Positions 17,833-26,049 of a stretch of DNA of 33,789 bases are shown here, piece by piece. The stretch is taken from assembly GCA_947447825.1 (NCBI GenBank), contig CANFLL010000046.1, forward strand, positions 1 to 33,789, read 5' to 3'. The notes below the pieces were generated by a model that was given only the letters and a program-made list of their open reading frames with translations, was not told where the DNA came from and searched no databases. Origin of the DNA: Chitinophagaceae bacterium. GTDB taxonomy: Bacteria; Bacteroidota; Bacteroidia; Chitinophagales; Chitinophagaceae. A program made the position numbers and the translations under genes. Position 1 is the first letter of the stretch. Each line of letters begins with the position of its first letter.

Positions 17833-18810
17833 ATGACATTAGCCGATTTGCGTATCGTTTTTTTAGGAACCCCTGAATTTGCAGTAGCCTCTTTAGATGC
17901 ATTAGTACAAGCTGGATGTAGTATAGTAGGTGTAATTACTGCCCCAGACAAACCAGCAGGCAGAGGCATGAAACTTACAGAAAGTGCGGTTAAGAAATAT
18001 GCTGTAGAGAAAGGATTACTCATCCTTCAACCAGAAAAACTAAAGAACCCTTCATTTTTGGAAGAACTTAAAAGCTTAAAAGCTGATGTTCAGGTAGTGG
18101 TGGCCTTTAGAATGTTGCCTGAAGTAGTTTGGAATATGCCCCCAATGGGTACTATCAATGTACACGGTTCTTTACTGCCTCAATATCGTGGTGCTGCCCC
18201 CATTAACTGGGCGGTGATTAACGGAGAAAAGGAAACTGGCGTTACCACTTTTAAACTTCAACACGCCATAGACACTGGAGACATTCTGCTTCAATCAACA
18301 ATACGGATAGGTGAAGATGAAACCGCCGGAGAATTGCACGATCGTATGATGCTGGAAGGTGCAAACACCCTAGTGGAAACAATGAAGGGCATTCTGGATG
18401 GAAGTGTATTACCAATGGAGCAGGACAACCATTTACCATTAACCGAACGTGAGGAAATTGCAGAAAACGATCAACAGTTAACTGTAAACGAATTAAAACA
18501 TGCGCCTAAACTATTTACCGAAACCTGCCAGATAGACTGGAATCTTTCAGCAGACAATATTTATAACCTAATTAGGGGACTATCCCCCTACCCTGCTGCT
18601 TTTACCTTTTTAAATGAAAAGAAACTAAAAGTATTCAAGGCCACAAAAGAAATTGTTGGTCATAATGAAAAGGTAGGAAAAGTGTTCACAGATGAAAAGA
18701 CTTTTCTAAAATTTAGCTGTACCAATGGTTTCATTTCAATTGTGGAACTTCAACTTGAAGGCAAGAAGCGTATGGGTGTAGAGGAGTTTTTGAGAGGATA
18801 TCGGTTTTAG
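17833..18810 (+). CDS. fmt: Methionyl-tRNA formyltransferase
   Basis: The 325-residue protein matches Fmt throughout. It transfers a formyl group from 10-formyl-tetrahydrofolate to Met-tRNA(fMet), which is needed for normal translation initiation. RIVFLGTPEFAVASL is the family N-terminus. SLLPQYRG (113-120) is the folate-binding signature, N109, H111 and D147 are the catalytic triad, and PAGRGMKLTESAVK is the loop that contacts tRNA. The C-terminal OB-like domain (about 210-325) is complete. The start at 17833 gives the normal length. The usual partner def is not adjacent. It is a housekeeping gene sitting between a candidate defence pair and a transport cluster. Confidence 0.96.
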   Translation: MTLADLRIVFLGTPEFAVASLDALVQAGCSIVGVITAPDKPAGRGMKLTESAVKKYAVEKGLLILQPEKLKNPSFLEELKSLKADVQVVVAFRMLPEVVWNMPPMGTINVHGSLLPQYRGAAPINWAVINGEKETGVTTFKLQHAIDTGDILLQSTIRIGEDETAGELHDRMMLEGANTLVETMKGILDGSVLPMEQDNHLPLTEREEIAENDQQLTVNELKHAPKLFTETCQIDWNLSADNIYNLIRGLSPYPAAFTFLNEKKLKVFKATKEIVGHNEKVGKVFTDEKTFLKFSCTNGFISIVELQLEGKKRMGVEEFLRGYRF

Positions 18811-19319
18811 TACCTGATGTAAATGCATCCATTTTTAGCTATAACAAAGCTTTAGCCAAACCAAACTGGTGCATAAATCTTTTTTAAGTTATTGAGAAAC
18901 TTTCGGGTAGTTGCCTCTCCATTCAACGAAAAACTTTTATGAACCTATCCAAACTTATTTTTTACTTATAATAAACTGACCACCAATAAAACTGATTTTC
19001 TATCAAATTTATGATTTTCGCTATTTGTTAAAAAAAACTTACCACAACAAGTCTATTTTTCTACTAGATTTATATATATTTGCCGCCGATGGAACAAAAT
19101 AGACTTTCTTTTATTGTTTTACAGAGGCTTAATACTATCAACTCTATCTCATTTAGATTGGAGGTTTATACTGTATTTTGTTTTATTTTCTATTTCTGTT
19201 TCTGCCCTTTGGGGGCATAATGTACACCACACATCTCTATTGTCAATTAAACACATCGACAAGGCATATTTTTAAAAATTGTTAACTATTAACATTTAAC
19301 ATCTAAACATTAGCATTAC
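18811..19319. other. Intergenic region with probable promoter and long leader of the TonB receptor gene
   Basis: AT-rich. A TATATTTG word at 19075-19082 fits the Bacteroidota -7 consensus, although no good upstream TTG element is seen. If used, it would give a leader of over 200 bases. A small hairpin TGCCC/GGGCA (about 19203-19217) lies in that leader. No known riboswitch was recognised. Confidence 0.35.
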
Positions 19320-21971
19320 ATGAAAGAAAAATTCACTAGAAATTTTTTAACCAGTACACTCTCAATGGTGTTACTAAGTTCATCCATTGGCTATTCGCAA
19401 AGCCAGATTCAGGGTGTAGTATTATCAAAGAATGGTGCAAAAGTACCAGCATCAAGCATCCATATTAAAGGATCGAATGTGGTTGCAATAGCCGATAGCA
19501 ACGGGAACTTTCAAATCAACTCCAACAAACCATTACCAGTTATTTTAGAAGTAAGCTCAGTAGGTTATTTTAAAAAACAATTTAAAGTAACAGCCTTACA
19601 AAACAAGCCATTCGAAATTCGTTTGGATGACAACAATGTATTGACAGAAGTACTTGTAACCTCAAGAAGACGCCAAGAAGTAGCACAAGATATTCCCATC
19701 CCCATTACCGTTTTAGGTGGAAGCAAGGTGGAAGAAGCAGGTGCTTTCAACGTAAACAGACTAAAAGAACTAGTACCCTCAGTACAATTGTATTCTTCTA
19801 ATGCCAGAAATACTACACTTAACATCAGGGGCTTAGGAACTACTTTCGGATTAACAAATGATGGTATTGAACCAGGAGTAGGCTTTTATGTAGACGGAGT
19901 TTATAATGCACGCCCAGCAGTAACCTCGCTTGACTTTGTTGATATTGACCGAATTGAAGTTTTAAGAGGACCACAGGGTACTTTGTTTGGTAAAAACACA
20001 ACTGCAGGTGCATTTAATATTTTCACCAAAAAGCCAACCTTTACCCCAAGTTCTAAAGCCGAATTAAGCTATGGCAATTACAACTTCATTCAAGCTAAAG
20101 CTTCATTTTCTGGTGGTGTAACTAAAAACATTGCTGCTAGATTATCTTTTTCTGGCACACAAAGACAAGGAACATTGTTTAACGAAACAACCCAACAATA
20201 CTTTAGTGGGCTTAATAATGTAGGCGTTAAAGGACAAATATTATGGCTTCCTACAGACAAGTTAGAGGTACTATTCTCCGGAGATTATAACCAACAAAGC
20301 CCAGATGGTAATGCATTGGTAGTTGCAGGTGTAACTAAAACACTGCGTACTGGGTATCGTCAATACGATTCAATTGTTAAAGACTTGATTGCTGCTAACC
20401 CTAACAATCCAAACTACGCATATCCTAAAATTGATCCATATTCTAGAAAGGTTGAAACAAACTCGTGGAAGCATAACCAAGTGATTAGTGGCGCACATGT
20501 AAATATTGATTACAAAATAGGTAAAGGAACTTTAACCTCAACTACTGCATGGCGTTTCTGGGATTGGGATCCTGTTAATGACCGTGATTTTACGGGTATT
20601 CCTGCTTTAACTAAATCTCAAGGATCATCAAGACATAACCAATACTCGGAAGAAATTAGGTATGCTGGTAACATAAACAAGAAAATTACTGTTACTGTCG
20701 GTGCTTATTATCTATATCAAAAATTAGCTACTCCTGTTCAGCAATTGGAAGAAGTAGGTCCTGCTCAGTGGAGATTTTTAGCAACAAGTGTAACAGATAA
20801 ATACAAAACTCCTGGGCTTTTAGACAACTACGGCATAAGAACAAACTTTAATCTAAATACTACGTCTGCGGCTCTTTTTGGTCAAGCAGATTGGGAAATA
20901 TTTAAAGGCATACATATTTTACCAGGGTTGAGATTTAACTATGATAAAAAAGATTTGGACTATTCTAGAACTACTTATGGTGGTTTACAAACTACAGATG
21001 CTGCGTTGTTAAAGTTAAAACATGATGTATACTTTAATCAAGCATTTAGTGCAAATACAAACGACAACAACTTATCAGCAAATCTTACTATCTCCTATCG
21101 CCCGAACGAAGATTTAAATGCGTATGCTACTTATTCAAACAACTATAAATCAGTTGGTTTGAATTTAGGAGGATTGCCAACGCCGCTAACCGGAACAAGC
21201 GACAGTGCTGATTTGTCTTTGGCTAAGGTAAAACCAGAATATGTCCAACACTATGAAGTAGGTGTAAAAACAAGACCATTTAAAGGTGCGGTATTAAACA
21301 TTACCGTATTTAATACTGACATTAAAGATTACCAAACAACTGTTCAATCACCACAGATTGGCTTAAACAGGGGTTATTTGGCAAATGCAGAAAAAGTAAA
21401 CGTTAAGGGACTTGAAATTGATGGTCGTTACCAAACAACTGCCGACTTTAGTTTGAATGGTGCTTTAGCATTTACAGAAGGGAAATACGTTTCATTTACA
21501 AATGCCCCATTACCATTGGAAGAAACAGGAAAAGTTCTTACTGATGCAGCAGGAAAGCCAATTCTAGATTCTAAAGGAAAAACACAAACACTAGCATTTA
21601 AAGATGCTTCTGGTGGAAGATTACCAGGTATTTCTAAATGGAATGTTTCAGGAGGTTTTGAATGGAGCTTTATTAAGGGAAATTTCTTGAGCAGAACAGG
21701 TAAGTTCTTCATAGCTTCTGATGCATCATACCGTTCAGATTATTCTTCAAACCCAACACCATCTACTGTTTTGAATATTAAAGACTATGGCTTACTTAAT
21801 TCTCGCCTAGGATTTAAAGCAGAAAATTTTACCTTTTTTGTATGGGGTAGAAACTTAGCTGGCTCTAAATATTTTGAGCAATTGCAAGCAGCAGCAGGTA
21901 ATTCTGGCTTATATGCAGGAGTGTTGGGAGATCCAAGAACTTATGGCGCAACTGTAAACTTTAAGTTTTAA
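19320..21971 (+). CDS. TonB-dependent receptor (iron-complex-receptor type) with carboxypeptidase-regulatory-like N-terminus
   Basis: The 883-residue outer-membrane receptor has a signal peptide ending near SIGYSQ (about residue 27), a CarboxypepD_reg-like domain (about 28-112), and a plug with RRRQEVAQDIPIPITVLGG, LNIRGLG and FVDIDRIEVLRGPQGTLFG. A beta-barrel follows, ending in a C-terminal ATVNFKF. The plug wording is that of siderophore/cobalamin-type receptors (FecA-like) more than SusC, and no SusD gene follows. A strong terminator closes the gene at 22057-22095, and a YeiH-type anion transporter follows. The neighbourhood suggests uptake of a sulfur-containing or other small anionic ligand, but that is inference from synteny only. 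Confidence 0.92.
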   Translation: MKEKFTRNFLTSTLSMVLLSSSIGYSQSQIQGVVLSKNGAKVPASSIHIKGSNVVAIADSNGNFQINSNKPLPVILEVSSVGYFKKQFKVTALQNKPFEIRLDDNNVLTEVLVTSRRRQEVAQDIPIPITVLGGSKVEEAGAFNVNRLKELVPSVQLYSSNARNTTLNIRGLGTTFGLTNDGIEPGVGFYVDGVYNARPAVTSLDFVDIDRIEVLRGPQGTLFGKNTTAGAFNIFTKKPTFTPSSKAELSYGNYNFIQAKASFSGGVTKNIAARLSFSGTQRQGTLFNETTQQYFSGLNNVGVKGQILWLPTDKLEVLFSGDYNQQSPDGNALVVAGVTKTLRTGYRQYDSIVKDLIAANPNNPNYAYPKIDPYSRKVETNSWKHNQVISGAHVNIDYKIGKGTLTSTTAWRFWDWDPVNDRDFTGIPALTKSQGSSRHNQYSEEIRYAGNINKKITVTVGAYYLYQKLATPVQQLEEVGPAQWRFLATSVTDKYKTPGLLDNYGIRTNFNLNTTSAALFGQADWEIFKGIHILPGLRFNYDKKDLDYSRTTYGGLQTTDAALLKLKHDVYFNQAFSANTNDNNLSANLTISYRPNEDLNAYATYSNNYKSVGLNLGGLPTPLTGTSDSADLSLAKVKPEYVQHYEVGVKTRPFKGAVLNITVFNTDIKDYQTTVQSPQIGLNRGYLANAEKVNVKGLEIDGRYQTTADFSLNGALAFTEGKYVSFTNAPLPLEETGKVLTDAAGKPILDSKGKTQTLAFKDASGGRLPGISKWNVSGGFEWSFIKGNFLSRTGKFFIASDASYRSDYSSNPTPSTVLNIKDYGLLNSRLGFKAENFTFFVWGRNLAGSKYFEQLQAAAGNSGLYAGVLGDPRTYGATVNFKF

Positions 21972-22056
21972 AATGAGAGTCTGGAATCCATTCTTTATTT
22001 TCAATCATCAATGTTGATGAGTATTTAATATAAAAGTTTCATCAATAATAAAACAG

Positions 22057-22095
22057 AAAAGTAGAGGCAGGTTTCAACTTGCTTCTACTTTTTTA
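22057..22095 (+). terminator. Rho-independent terminator after the TonB receptor
   Basis: A long stem runs from AAAAGTAGAGGCAGG to its complement CTTGCTTCTACTTTT with a few G-T pairs and a four-base loop, then continues into a T-rich tail. It lies 47 bases before the YeiH-like gene, so that gene either has its own promoter here or depends on read-through. Confidence 0.8.
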
Positions 22096-22141
22096 TTTTA
22101 TCAAGGAATTAAAAAATTAAACAATAACATTTAAGAATAAC

Positions 22142-23500
22142 ATGTCGAAAATACTCAATCCCCAAGCAGAAGTAGCTTCTACACCTCCCAAAAAATCATT
22201 TCTTCAATCAATCAATGAAGATTGGTGGGCAGTAATTCTTGGTGGTCTTATCATCACCGCTGTAGTAGCTTTAATAGAAGGAGGTAACGCAATCGTTTTA
22301 CCAAACTACAAATGGAGTAACACCTCCGATCTTTTCACTAAAGTGTTATCAATTAATAACCTACTACTCATTCTTGAGGTTGGTCTTATTTTTCTGGCAC
22401 TAACCTCTATTTCAATCCTTTCATCAGGCGGCAATATCAAGAAGTTTGCCATAGGCTTTTCCTTTATTTATCTGCTTGCCATAACTTCTTTCGTTATTGC
22501 TGGCAACAAAAGCATTTCGTATTTTGGATTAGAGTTTGTTGTCTTTGCATTGATTATCGGATTGTTGATAGGGAATTTTTCATCCATCCCCAATTGGCTT
22601 AAAGAAGGTGTTCGCTCAGAATTTTATATTAAAACAGGATTAGTGCTGTTAGGCACTACCATATTATCTTCCGACCTGATTGCGGCAGGATTACCGGGCA
22701 TTGTTCAGGCAATTATCGTAGTCTCGGCAGTTTGGTTTTTCTCCTTATGGTTAGGTAGAAAGCTTAAAGTTGATGACGAGTTTGGTGTAATACTGGCCTC
22801 TGCCGTATCCATTTGTGGAGTATCAGCTGCAATAGTGGCGGCAGGCGCCATCAATGGCGATAAGAAAAAATTATCTTATGTTACAACATTAGTATTGCTT
22901 GTGGCAATACCGATGATTGTGATACAACCTTGGTTAATAAAAGTATTTCATATTCCAGAAATTGTTGGGGGTGCTTGGTTAGGAGGAACGTTGGATACTA
23001 CAGCTTCAGTTACTGCTGCAGGCGCATTGATTGGCCCCGCAGCAGTAAAAGCAGGCGTGATTGCAAAATTCTCCCAGAATGTATTTATTGGAGTGGCGGC
23101 TTTTTTTATTGCTATATGGTGGGCATTGAAAAGGACAAATGGAACAACAACAAAAGGGGGGTTAAAGATTAATGCCGAAGCACCAAGTTTAGCAATAGTT
23201 TGGGAAAGATTCCCAAAATTTGTCATTGGATTCATTGCTTCATCACTAGTATTTTCCCTTTTAATCTTACCCTCTACTATCAAAAACGTAGCTCCCTTAT
23301 TGAATAGTCTGCGTACAGTTTGGTTTGCATTAGCATTCATATCCATAGGATTAGAGGCAAAGTTTGTAGACCTGATCAAAGTACAAGGAGGAAGACCTGC
23401 CTATACTTTTATAGGGGCACAGATATTTAATATATTGTGGACTTTGTTATGGTCTTACATACTCTTTGGTGGATACATTTTTCCGATACCCAAGTTTTAA
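22142..23500 (+). CDS. YeiH-family putative sulfate/anion exporter
   Basis: This 452-residue inner-membrane protein has about 11 membrane segments and the hallmark glycine-rich stretches of the YeiH (Cons_hypoth698, PF03601) family: LKEGVRSEFYIKTGLVLLGTT, SAVSICGVSAAIVAAGAI, and LGGTLDTTASVTAAGALIG. It is longer than the roughly 350-residue E. coli YeiH because of a cytosolic N-terminus and extra segments, as in other Bacteroidota members. Family members are often annotated as sulfate exporters, but direct evidence for the substrate is thin. It lies between a TonB receptor and a ChrA-type transporter, which may form an oxyanion-related group. Confidence 0.88.
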   Translation: MSKILNPQAEVASTPPKKSFLQSINEDWWAVILGGLIITAVVALIEGGNAIVLPNYKWSNTSDLFTKVLSINNLLLILEVGLIFLALTSISILSSGGNIKKFAIGFSFIYLLAITSFVIAGNKSISYFGLEFVVFALIIGLLIGNFSSIPNWLKEGVRSEFYIKTGLVLLGTTILSSDLIAAGLPGIVQAIIVVSAVWFFSLWLGRKLKVDDEFGVILASAVSICGVSAAIVAAGAINGDKKKLSYVTTLVLLVAIPMIVIQPWLIKVFHIPEIVGGAWLGGTLDTTASVTAAGALIGPAAVKAGVIAKFSQNVFIGVAAFFIAIWWALKRTNGTTTKGGLKINAEAPSLAIVWERFPKFVIGFIASSLVFSLLILPSTIKNVAPLLNSLRTVWFALAFISIGLEAKFVDLIKVQGGRPAYTFIGAQIFNILWTLLWSYILFGGYIFPIPKF

Positions 23501-23750
23501 AATGCAGCTTTTAAAATAATTGGTAATCCCATTTAGTTGATAAAAAAATTACCACTGAGTCCGGGGAGTTATTTGAAAAGAAGACTGAAATGAGATTCTT
23601 AAATATCAAATTAAAGGTTTTACCTTAAGAATTCAGAGGTGTAGATTATGGTGAAATTAATCTTAAATAAACGGCATTAATTCATGTACGATAGATATGA
23701 CCCTCAACTTTTAACCCTCAACTTTCAACTCACAAATCACTAATAAAACA
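23501..23750. other. Intergenic region with short simple repeat
   Basis: At 23699-23731 the words CCTCAACTTTTAA, CCTCAACTTTCAA recur, resembling the simple repeat at 631-723. No terminator or gene is evident; the promoter of the ChrA-like gene is probably here. Confidence 0.4.
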
Positions 23751-24926
23751 ATGACAGACAACCAGAAAAGCCCAACTTATTCATTACACCAATTAGCAAT
23801 GTATTTTCTAAAATTAGGAACAACCGGATTTGGTGGTCCCGTAGCATTAGTAGGCTACATGCACAAAGATTTGGTGGAGGATAAAAAGTGGATTTCAGAA
23901 GAAGACTTTAAGCAGGGGTTGGCATTGGCACAGTTAGCACCAGGCCCTTTGGCTGCCCAATTGTGCATCTATCTTGGGTTTGTGCATTACAAATTAATTG
24001 GTGCAACACTTGTTGGTATAACCTTTATTATTCCTTCGTTCATAATGGTTGTTTTGCTTGGTATGGCTTACAAACTATATGGAGGAATTGCCTGGATGCA
24101 GGCTGTATTTTATGGTGTTGGGGCAGCAGTTATTGGCATCATTGCCAATAGTTCTTATAAATTAACCACAAAATCTATTGGTAAACTAACGCTTGAATCG
24201 TTTAACCAAAACTGGCTTTTATGGTTGTTTTATGTTGTTGCAGCAGGGCTAACCTTTTATACCAAGCAAGAGCAATTACTCCTATTTGTAGCAGCCGGAT
24301 TCATCTATATGTTTGTAAAAGCCCCTCCCAAATGGGCTAAAACCAATACTGCCCAATCGCTTGTTTTACTACAAATAGGCTTCTGGAATTATGACAATGA
24401 TAAGCTAGTTAAGATTGCACTTTTCTTTGCTAAAGCGGGTGCGTTTGTTTTTGGTAGTGGATTAGCCATTGTTCCGTTTTTGCATGCGGGAGTGGTAACA
24501 GAGAATCATTGGCTTACCGAGAATCAGTTTATAGATTCTGTTGCGGTGGCCATGATTACGCCAGGCCCAGTGGTAATTACGGTAGGTTTTATTGGTTATT
24601 TAGTTGCAGGATTTCCGGGAGCATCCGTGGCAGCACTAGCAACTTTTTTGCCCTGCTATTTATTTACAGTTATTCCTGCTCCATACTTTAAAAAAATATC
24701 AAAAAATGAGTCAATAAAAGCCTTTGTGAGTGGTATAACAGCAGCCGTAGTGGGTGCATTAGTTGGTTCTGTGATTGTTATTGCAACAAGAAGCATTGTT
24801 GACATTCCTACAGGTTTGATGGCTATTGCTAGCATTCTGGCTTTAATTTATGTTAAAAAAATACAAGAACCGCATATTATTCTTATTGCTGCAATATTGG
24901 GGATTGCAATTAAACTTGGAATTTAA
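23751..24926 (+). CDS. chrA: Chromate transporter (CHR family, two-domain ChrA)
   Basis: At 391 residues the protein has the two homologous halves of long-chain CHR transporters. The first half has TGFGGPVALVGYMHKDLV, KKWISEEDF and LAQLAPGPLAAQL. The second half repeats the plan with FGSGLAIVPFLHAGVV, HWLTENQF and AMITPGPVVITVG. Each half has about five to six membrane segments. ChrA proteins export chromate, a sulfate analogue, at the inner membrane, and some relatives may carry other anions. It follows the YeiH-like gene by 250 bases on the same strand. No chrB regulator is present, but the decayed WYL-type regulator tail lies just downstream. Confidence 0.9.
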   Translation: MTDNQKSPTYSLHQLAMYFLKLGTTGFGGPVALVGYMHKDLVEDKKWISEEDFKQGLALAQLAPGPLAAQLCIYLGFVHYKLIGATLVGITFIIPSFIMVVLLGMAYKLYGGIAWMQAVFYGVGAAVIGIIANSSYKLTTKSIGKLTLESFNQNWLLWLFYVVAAGLTFYTKQEQLLLFVAAGFIYMFVKAPPKWAKTNTAQSLVLLQIGFWNYDNDKLVKIALFFAKAGAFVFGSGLAIVPFLHAGVVTENHWLTENQFIDSVAVAMITPGPVVITVGFIGYLVAGFPGASVAALATFLPCYLFTVIPAPYFKKISKNESIKAFVSGITAAVVGALVGSVIVIATRSIVDIPTGLMAIASILALIYVKKIQEPHIILIAAILGIAIKLGI

Positions 24927-24957
24927 AATTATCCTTTAATCCCAACCAAGGGAAATA

Positions 24958-25152
24958 CATGAAAATGAAACTCAGGAGATATTGGAGGATAATTAGGATG
25001 AATTGAGTATAAAAATGAAGATTCTCATTACCCACGATTTCATTATGGAACTCCTATCTCAAAGCAAAAATGTAAAAGTGTTGAAGCCTGCCTCATTGGT
25101 TAAAAAGATGGAACAAGAACAGGAGAAGTCTCTAAACCGATGTGGCAACTAA
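24958..25152 (+). pseudogene. Decayed C-terminal end of a WYL-domain transcriptional regulator
   Basis: In one frame the DNA reads ETQEILEDN, then an in-frame TAG (24994-24996), then DELSIKMKILITHDFIMELL and NVKVLKPASLVKKMEQEQE, ending with TAA at 25150-25152. This matches the usual end of WYL regulators: a SQ.I..... segment, a strand, DFIMELLS, then the V.VL.P..L motif and a last helix. The HTH and WYL core are absent upstream, where the chrA-like gene ends at 24926. An ATG at 25015 could still give a 45-residue peptide, but the family has no such form. It is judged to be a remnant. Confidence 0.6.
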
Positions 25153-25214
25153 AATTTTTTATTGTTTTATAAAAGAACAATTACTCCGACCTTCCTTGCA
25201 ATGTTTTCTTTTAA

Positions 25215-25263
25215 GCAATGACAGCACTCTTTTCTATAAAGTCAGCACGTTTTTAGTAAAACT
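25215..25263 (+). repeat. Conserved leader of 62-bp repeat array 2
   Basis: It is nearly identical to 15137-15185 (GCAATGACAGCACTCTTTT, then ATAAAGTCAGCACG, then TTTTAGTAAA). It leads straight into the second array, just as its twin leads into the first. The match ends at the start of the leader in both places, so it marks the left boundary of the repeated unit. Confidence 0.85.
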
Positions 25264-25585
25264 GGACCAGACTACTACCAATCCGGTCCAGACTACTACC
25301 ATTCTTGTCCGGTTTTAGTAAAACTGGACCAGACTGGTATCAATCCGGACCAGACTACTACCATTCTTGTCCGGTTTTGGTGAAACTGGACCAGACTACT
25401 ACCAATCCGGTCCAGACTACTACCATTCTTGTCCGGTTTTAGTGAAACTGGACCAGACTACTACCAATCCGGTCCAGACTACTACCAATCTTGTCCGGTT
25501 TTAGTGAAACTGGACCAGACTACTACCAATCCGGTCCAGACTACTACCAATCTTGTCCGGTTTTGATGAAACTGAACCAGATGGT
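25264..25585 (+). repeat. 62-bp tandem repeat array 2 (five copies plus a partial sixth)
   Basis: Units begin with GGACCAG at 25264, 25326, 25388, 25450 and 25512, with a degraded GAACCAG at 25574, always 62 bases apart. The 21+21+20 sub-structure is clearest here: two sub-units share CCAGACTACTACCAAT and the third is CTTGTCCGGTTTTAGTGAAA. It has the same orientation as array 1, about 10 kb away. No open frame or spacer variation is present. Confidence 0.95.
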
Positions 25586-25823
25586 ACTTATTGTGTGTAT
25601 AACATTTTTTCAACAGAGATGAAATATGAATAATTTGCCACCAATTTCGCTAATGAACACTAATAAATATATTCTATTCCATTCGTGTTTATTAGAGTAG
25701 TTAGTGGCAAAATACTTTCTCAGCCAAGTTTTCTTGTCTCCATAAACTCTTTGAAAAAAAATATTATACACACGTATTTTTTTGGGGGAGTTTTAGTAAA
25801 ATACAGCTAACCTATTACAAATG
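25586..25823. other. Intergenic stretch between array 2 and the island
   Basis: AT-rich, no gene seen. CGTGTTTATTAGAGTAGTTAG (around 25684) is a phrase of the dispersed intergenic type. The stretch ends at the terminator hairpin. Confidence 0.4.
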
Positions 25824-25863
25824 AAAAGAGGGTTAATTCCCTAATGAATTAACCCTCTTTTTT
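25824..25863 (-). terminator. Terminator hairpin, probably the original terminator of tRNA-Pro(GGG)
   Basis: AGAGGGTTAATT (25827-25838) pairs perfectly with AATTAACCCTCT (25847-25858), extended by flanking A/T pairs, with T-runs on both strands, so it can work in both directions. It lies one base outside the left 13-bp copy of the tRNA 3' end. If the element were removed, this hairpin would follow the tRNA-Pro gene by only a few bases, which is the normal place for a tRNA terminator. Confidence 0.85.
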
Positions 25864-25864
25864 C

Positions 25865-25877
25865 GTCGGGACGACTG
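25865..25877. repeat. Attachment-site direct repeat, distal copy
   Basis: GTCGGGACGACTG duplicates the last bases of tRNA-Pro. The flanking bases differ from the tRNA copy on both sides, so the shared core is 13 bases. The integrase gene starts 173 bases inward. Confidence 0.85.
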
Positions 25878-26004
25878 CCTCATTAGCAAATATACCAATA
25901 CTTAACAATATGCCACTTTTTGTTAATTTTATACTTAGAAAAGTGCTTTTTGAGGTTTATATTTCCTCTGTTTTGACAAAAAAAGTGGGGTTGTAAAAAA
26001 AAGT

Positions 26005-26022
26005 TCGCTAAAAATTCGCTAA
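26005..26022 (+). promoter_or_regulatory. Integrase arm-site-like repeats, left end
   Basis: TCGCTAA occurs at 26005-26011 and 26016-26022, 11 bases apart. The same pair with the same spacing and orientation occurs at the other end (32637-32654). The pair is bracketed by the inverted repeat AAAGTTC (26000) and GAACTTT (26030), just upstream of the integrase start, so integrase could control its own gene by binding here. Confidence 0.65.
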
Positions 26023-26049
26023 TAAAAAAGAACTTTGTTTTAAATTGTT

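Noticed and set aside
19203-19217. Possible attenuator or riboswitch terminator in the leader of the 19320 gene
   Set aside because: The hairpin has only five pairs and lacks a T-run, and no known aptamer pattern was recognised.
25015-25152. A 45-codon gene with its own ATG
   Set aside because: The frame continues the WYL-like peptide upstream of an in-frame stop, so it is better explained as the tail of a decayed gene.
15137-25585. Composite transposon bounded by the two arrays
   Set aside because: The arrays are direct repeats but the segment contains fmt and has no transposase or target-site duplication, so there is no evidence that it moves as a unit.
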